A stretch of 64,000 nt of DNA from an uncultured Algibacter sp. (lineage in GTDB: Bacteria > Bacteroidota > Bacteroidia > Flavobacteriales > Flavobacteriaceae): NCBI RefSeq assembly GCF_947495925.1, contig NZ_CANMAU010000002.1:248001-312000 (forward strand), given 5' to 3'. The position numbers and the translations under genes are program-made. Below the pieces are notes generated by a model, which saw only the letters and a list, made by a program, of their open reading frames with translations, did no database searches and was not told the DNA's origin. Within the stretch, counting starts at the first letter, position 1; each line of letters opens with the position of its first letter. Positions 59,337-64,000 of the stretch are shown here, in pieces.

Positions 59337-60161
59337 TCATATTTTAAAGGTAATTACGGGGCGTTTGGCATGATTTACTAAATCTTCACTAATACTACCA
59401 TTAAAGAAATGAGAAATGCCTTGTCTGCCATGCGTGCTCATGCCAATTAATTGGGCGTTTATAGATTGCGAAAAATTCATAATACCTTTTTCAATGTTGG
59501 CATCGTTGTAAATATTAAGCGTGTAGTTTGAAAATTTAGATGCTTCAATAAATGTATTCATGCGTCTATTTGAGCTTGCTGTAGTGATGAATTTGTTGGG
59601 TGTGTTCACCATGAGTAAGTGGATCTTAGCGTTAAGCATTTCTGCAAAACTTATAGCTTTTTTGTAAGAAGGAATGCTTTCCTTTTTAAAATCGGAAGCA
59701 AAAACAAAGTCTTTAACTTTAAAGGATGTATGTTCTTTTTTAACTACCAATACAGGTTTTTCTGAGGTGCGTACTACTTTTTCAGTATTACTTCCAATAA
59801 GCATTTCTGTTAATCCGCTAGACCCGTTGGACCCCATAATTATCAAATCAATCTCATGTTTTCTACTCACATGAAAAATACCTTTAAATATTTCATGAAA
59901 ATCAACAGTTTCATGCACAACAATATCCTTTAGATATACTCTGTTTTTAAGTTTTTCAAACTTTTGATGTGCTAGTTTCATAAAAAAAACGGCCTCAGGC
60001 AAATCGCTATAAGAGTTTAAGGGGTCTACTTTATGAAGTGGAATCTCTAAAATATGTAATAGGTAAATTTCAGATTTATGCTTTCTGGCTAATTGAGCTG
60101 CGACCTTTAAAGCATTTTCCGCTTGATCAGAAAAATCAGTTGGTACAAGTATTTTTCGCAT
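59337..60161 (-). CDS. Universal stress protein (tandem UspA domains)
   Basis: ILVPTDFSDQAENALKVA; IIMGSNGSSGLTEMLIGSNTEKVVRTSEKPVLVV; second domain IGMSTHGRQGISHFFNGSISEDLV. Confidence 0.95.
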   Translation of the reverse strand: MRKILVPTDFSDQAENALKVAAQLARKHKSEIYLLHILEIPLHKVDPLNSYSDLPEAVFFMKLAHQKFEKLKNRVYLKDIVVHETVDFHEIFKGIFHVSRKHEIDLIIMGSNGSSGLTEMLIGSNTEKVVRTSEKPVLVVKKEHTSFKVKDFVFASDFKKESIPSYKKAISFAEMLNAKIHLLMVNTPNKFITTASSNRRMNTFIEASKFSNYTLNIYNDANIEKGIMNFSQSINAQLIGMSTHGRQGISHFFNGSISEDLVNHAKRPVITFKI

Positions 60162-60224
60162 GTTTAGAGAGGTTAGTTATACCTAAATTTATGAAATAAT
60201 CCTTTAGAAATCAATAAAAAAGTA

Positions 60225-60232
60225 TATATTTG
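60225..60232 (+). promoter_or_regulatory. Predicted -7 box TATATTTG of the rimP-nusA-infB operon
   Basis: TAnnTTTG; TTTA 18 nt upstream. Confidence 0.6.
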
Positions 60233-60260
60233 CACCGTTGAAAGACGAAATTAAGATTAT

Positions 60261-60286
60261 GAGGGGACGGAAAGTCCCCTCTTTTT
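60261..60286 (+). terminator. Terminator-like hairpin in the rimP leader (candidate attenuator)
   Basis: GAGGGGAC-GGAAA-GTCCCCTC followed by TTTTT, 10 nt before rimP ATG. Confidence 0.75.
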
Positions 60287-60296
60287 ATACTAAAAA

Positions 60297-60758
60297 ATGT
60301 TTAAAACCAAAGTTACGGAATTGCTTGAAACTGCGCTTACTGAGCGTTCAGACTTGTTTCTAATTGATTTTTCGATCAATCCAGAAAATCATATCAAGGT
60401 TATAATTGATGGTGATAATGGTGTTTTGGTTGAAGATTGTATGTTTATAAGCAGAGCGATTGAGCATAATTTAGATAGGGAAGAAGAAGATTTTTCTTTA
60501 GAAGTTATGTCGGCAGGAGCAGCTGCCCCAATGGTGCATAAGCGTCAGTATCAAAAGAACCTTAAAAGAACACTTAAAGTAAGAACAAGTTCTGAAGAAA
60601 TTGAAGGAACACTTACTGAAGCCACAGATGATAACATCAAATTAGAGTGGAAAGTTAGAGAACCTAAACCAGTTGGTAAGGGTAAAGTAACTGTAAAAAA
60701 GGAAGCTAATATTCCTTATGAAAATATTGTAGAAGCAAAAGTTATGATTAAATTTTAA
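60297..60758 (+). CDS. rimP: Ribosome maturation factor RimP
   Basis: RimP core LFLIDFSINPENHIKVIIDGDNGVLVEDCMFISRAIE, SLEVMSAGAAAP, operon with nusA. Confidence 0.93.
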   Translation: MFKTKVTELLETALTERSDLFLIDFSINPENHIKVIIDGDNGVLVEDCMFISRAIEHNLDREEEDFSLEVMSAGAAAPMVHKRQYQKNLKRTLKVRTSSEEIEGTLTEATDDNIKLEWKVREPKPVGKGKVTVKKEANIPYENIVEAKVMIKF

Positions 60759-60769
60759 TTTAAAGAGTT

Positions 60770-62002
60770 ATGGAGAATGTCGCGTTAATTGAATCATTTT
60801 CAGAATTCAAAGACGATAAGCTAATTGACAGAGTAACGTTAATGGCAATTTTAGAAGACGTATTTAGAAGCGCCCTGAAGAAGAAATTTGGGGATGACGA
60901 TAATTTTGATATTATTGTAAATCCTGATAAAGGCGATTTAGAAATATGGAGAAATAGAATTGTTGTTGCTGATGGAGAGGTTGAAGAACCAAACCAAGAA
61001 ATTTCATTATCTGAGGCTCAAAAAATTGAACCAGATTTTGAAGTTGGGGAAGATGTATCTGAAGAAGTGAAGCTTATTGATTTAGGTAGACGTGCAATTT
61101 TAGCATTACGCCAAAATTTGATTTCTAAAATTCATGAACACGATAACACGATTATCTATAAGCAATTTAAAGATTTAGTTGGAGAAATATATACGGCTGA
61201 GGTGCACCACATTCGCCACAGAGCAGTTATTTTATTGGATGACGAAGGAAATGAAATTGTATTGCCAAAAGATAGGCAAATACCATCTGATTTCTTCCGT
61301 AAAGGAGATAATGTTAGAGGAGTAATTGATAGTGTTGAGCTTAAAGGAGCAAAACCAACTATCATCATGTCCAGAAGCTCTCCAGTGTTTTTAGAGAAAT
61401 TATTCGAACAAGAAATTCCAGAGGTTTTTGATGGTTTAATTACTATTAAAAATGTAGTAAGAATACCTGGTGAAAAAGCAAAAGTTGCTGTTGATTCTTA
61501 TGATGATAGAATTGACCCAGTTGGTGCTTGTGTCGGAATGAAAGGGTCCAGAATTCATGGTATTGTACGTGAATTAGGTAATGAAAATATTGATGTTATT
61601 AACTATACTAACAACTTGCAATTATTTATTACTAGGGCATTAAGTCCAGCAAGAGTAACTTCAATAAAATTAGATGAAGAAGCTAAGCGTGCTGAGGTTA
61701 TTTTGAAACCAGAAGAAGTAAGTAAAGCAATTGGTAGAGGAGGTCATAATATTAGATTGGCTGGCCAATTAACGGGTTATGAGATTGATGTATTTAGAGA
61801 AGGTGCAGAGGAAGATGTTGAATTAAGAGAATTCTCTGATGAAATAGAAGGATGGATCATTGAAGAGTTTAGTAAAGCTGGTTTAGATACGGCTAAAAGT
61901 ATTCTTGAACAAGAGGTTAACGACTTGGTTAAAAGAACGGATTTAGAAGAAGAAACCATCAATGATGTAATTAGAATTCTTAAAGAAGAATTTGAAGAAT
62001 AG
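60770..62002 (+). CDS. nusA: Transcription termination/antitermination factor NusA
   Basis: S1 and KH domains, DPVGACVGMKGSRIHGIVRELGNENIDVI, AIGRGGHNIRLA. Confidence 0.97.
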   Translation: MENVALIESFSEFKDDKLIDRVTLMAILEDVFRSALKKKFGDDDNFDIIVNPDKGDLEIWRNRIVVADGEVEEPNQEISLSEAQKIEPDFEVGEDVSEEVKLIDLGRRAILALRQNLISKIHEHDNTIIYKQFKDLVGEIYTAEVHHIRHRAVILLDDEGNEIVLPKDRQIPSDFFRKGDNVRGVIDSVELKGAKPTIIMSRSSPVFLEKLFEQEIPEVFDGLITIKNVVRIPGEKAKVAVDSYDDRIDPVGACVGMKGSRIHGIVRELGNENIDVINYTNNLQLFITRALSPARVTSIKLDEEAKRAEVILKPEEVSKAIGRGGHNIRLAGQLTGYEIDVFREGAEEDVELREFSDEIEGWIIEEFSKAGLDTAKSILEQEVNDLVKRTDLEEETINDVIRILKEEFEE

Positions 62003-62082
62003 TAAATAAAAGTGCAGATTTGCACTATGGTTATGCCTGAAAAGGTATAATGTATATATTTGAGTATTATTAAAGGCGATTT

Positions 62083-64000
62083 ATGGCTGAAACAATTAGA
62101 TTAAATAAAGTATTACGCGAGCTGAACATTTCTTTAGATCGTGCCGTAGAATTTTTGGATTCTAAAGGTGTTGAGATAGAGAAGCGTCCGACTACAAAAA
62201 TTTCTGAGGCAACATATAATTTGCTTTCAGATGAGTTTGAGACAGATGCTAATAAGAAAATGAAGTCGCAAGAGGTAAGTGAAGCTAAGCTTAAAGAAAA
62301 GGAAGACTTACGTATTAAACGTGAGCGAGAATTGGAAGCTAAGCAGAAAGCTCAAGAAGCCATAAAAGCTAAAGAAGAAGAGGTTGTTAAAGCTTCAAAA
62401 GCACTTTCTGGACCTAAGCAAGTTGGAAAAATTGATTTAGATCCTAAGAAGAAAGAAGAAGAGACGCCTGTTGTTGAGAAAAAAGAAGAGCCAGTTAAAG
62501 AGGAGGTTGTTGCCGAGCCTGTTAAGGAAGAAGTAATTAAGGCGAAAGCGCCTAAAGTTGAGCTGAAACCAGTAGCAAAAAAGAAAGAAGAAGCTCCTAA
62601 AAAGGAAGTTCCTGCTCAAGAAGCTCCATCTGAGGAACAAGCAACTATTACAGACGAGGAAGGAAACGTTATTCCTGATGAGAAAGTAAAAACACAGTAT
62701 AAAAAACTTACTGGACCCAAAATTTCTGGTGATAAAATTGATTTATCTCAATTTAACAAACCAAAGAAAAAGAAGGAAGATAAAAAACCAGACGTTAAGC
62801 CAGGTGATGCAACTAAGAAAAAGCGTCGTCGTATTAGCAAAGCAGGGGCACCAAATTCTGGAGGTCAAAACAGGCCAGGAGGAAGAGGTAATGATCGTTT
62901 CAAAGGAAAGCCTGGTCAAGGAAGACGCAATGTTGTAAAAGAGGAACCTTCTGAAGAAGATGTGAAAAAACAAGTTAGAGAAACACTTGAAAAACTTCAA
63001 GGAAAATCTAACAAAGGTAAAGGCGCTAAGTATAGAAGAGATAAAAGAGATCAACACAGAGAACAAACTGAAATCGATCAACAAATTGAAGCAGCGGAAA
63101 GCAAGATCATTAAGGTAACAGAGTTTGTTACGGCTAGTGAAATGGCTACTATGATGGATGTAAGTGTTACTCAAATTATTTCGGCTTGTATGTCTCTTGG
63201 TATGATGGTAACCATGAATCAGCGTTTAGATGCTGAAACATTATCTATTGTTGCTGAAGAGTTTGGATACAAAGTAGAGTTTGTAACTGCCGATATTGAA
63301 GAGTCTATTGAAGAGATTGTTGATAAGGAAGAAGACTTAAAACCGCGTGCGCCAATTGTTACGGTTATGGGTCACGTAGATCATGGTAAAACATCACTTC
63401 TGGATTATATCCGTGAGGAGAATGTAATTGCTGGGGAATCTGGTGGAATTACACAGCATATTGGAGCTTATGGAGTTGAATTGGAAAATGGTCAGAAAAT
63501 AGCATTCTTAGACACCCCTGGTCACGAGGCCTTTACGGCAATGCGTGCTCGTGGTGCTCAAGTAACAGATATTGCTATTGTTGTAGCTGCGGCAGATGAT
63601 GATATCATGCCGCAAACTAAAGAGGCTATTTCGCATGCGCAAGCAGCTGGAGTGCCCATAGTATTTGCAATCAATAAAATTGATTTACCAGCGGCTAATC
63701 CTGAAAAAATCAAAGAAGGTCTTGCGAATATGAACTTATTGGTTGAAGATTGGGGAGGTAAAGTGCAATCCCATGATATTTCGGCAAAAATGGGTACTGG
63801 TGTTAAAGAATTACTAGAAAAAGTATTGCTTGAAGCTGAATTATTAGAGCTTAAGGCTAATCCAGCTAAACCTGCTGTTGGAACAGTAGTCGAGGCATTT
63901 TTAGATAAAGGACGTGGTTATGTGTCTACAATCTTAGTGCAGGCTGGTACGCTTAAAGTTGGAGATTATGTTTTAGCAGGGCAGCATAGTGGTAAAGTAA
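62083..64000 (+). CDS. infB: Translation initiation factor IF-2, truncated by window end
   Basis: [25 protein letters not shown]..., GTPase [38 protein letters not shown]; frame open to window end. Confidence 0.97.
   Translation, partial: MAETIRLNKVLRELNISLDRAVEFLDSKGVEIEKRPTTKISEATYNLLSDEFETDANKKMKSQEVSEAKLKEKEDLRIKRERELEAKQKAQEAIKAKEEEVVKASKALSGPKQVGKIDLDPKKKEEETPVVEKKEEPVKEEVVAEPVKEEVIKAKAPKVELKPVAKKKEEAPKKEVPAQEAPSEEQATITDEEGNVIPDEKVKTQYKKLTGPKISGDKIDLSQFNKPKKKKEDKKPDVKPGDATKKKRRRISKAGAPNSGGQNRPGGRGNDRFKGKPGQGRRNVVKEEPSEEDVKKQVRETLEKLQGKSNKGKGAKYRRDKRDQHREQTEIDQQIEAAESKIIKVTEFVTASEMATMMDVSVTQIISACMSLGMMVTMNQRLDAETLSIVAEEFGYKVEFVTADIEESIEEIVDKEEDLKPRAPIVTVMGHVDHGKTSLLDYIREENVIAGESGGITQHIGAYGVELENGQKIAFLDTPGHEAFTAMRARGAQVTDIAIVVAAADDDIMPQTKEAISHAQAAGVPIVFAINKIDLPAANPEKIKEGLANMNLLVEDWGGKVQSHDISAKMGTGVKELLEKVLLEAELLELKANPAKPAVGTVVEAFLDKGRGYVSTILVQAGTLKVGDYVLAGQHSGKV

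Noticed and set aside
62437-63174. Minus-strand ORFs opposite infB, very rich in Phe/Leu/Ser
   Set aside because: Reverse complement of the Lys/Glu-rich IF-2 N-terminal domain; no independent support.
1-64000. CRISPR arrays, IS elements, prophage or integrative element boundaries
   Set aside because: No regularly spaced repeats, transposase/integrase genes or tRNA-associated direct repeats were seen; gene content is conserved chromosomal.

Overview
The window is a contiguous chromosomal segment from a Bacteroidetes (Flavobacteriia-like) genome. It is mostly housekeeping and conserved accessory genes: an RND efflux operon with its TetR regulator, polyprenyl synthetase, ric, Rrf2, sucA-sucB, TatD, asparaginase, ExbB/ExbD, rpoN, asnS, an MMPL exporter, frr-pyrH, tsf-rpsB-rpsI-rplM, Sua5-type synthase, YgiQ-like radical SAM, polA, a DUF2723 protein, a T9SS cargo protein, and rimP-nusA-infB. 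There are two tRNAs: Ser-GGA and Gln-TTG. I saw no CRISPR array, IS element, prophage or rRNA. The most unusual signals are non-coding. (1) At 14265-14690, downstream of an orphan LuxR-type response regulator paired with a retropepsin-like protease, there are two tandem units. Each has a TACGCACTTCTACGTA palindrome, a 26-27 nt spacer, a TAnnTTTA box, a similar leader and a hairpin. The second unit leads into a 33-aa single-TM micro-ORF. (2) A TGAT-N4-ATCA (CRP/FNR-like) site lies exactly midway between two divergent -7 boxes at rrf2/cytochrome c, and there is a separate operator-like palindrome in front of ric. (3) There are candidate RNA leaders at rimP-nusA-infB (terminator hairpin), pyrH (5'-terminal hairpin), rpsB and tRNA-Ser (overlapping hairpins). 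(4) A perfect palindrome lies upstream of tetR. (5) A thioredoxin-fold protein has both catalytic cysteines replaced (WCGPC to WNDQS). Several ORF-track start codons are TTG triplets inside the Bacteroidetes -7 box TAnnTTTG and are probably wrong. All family assignments come from reading sequence motifs; no database search was run.
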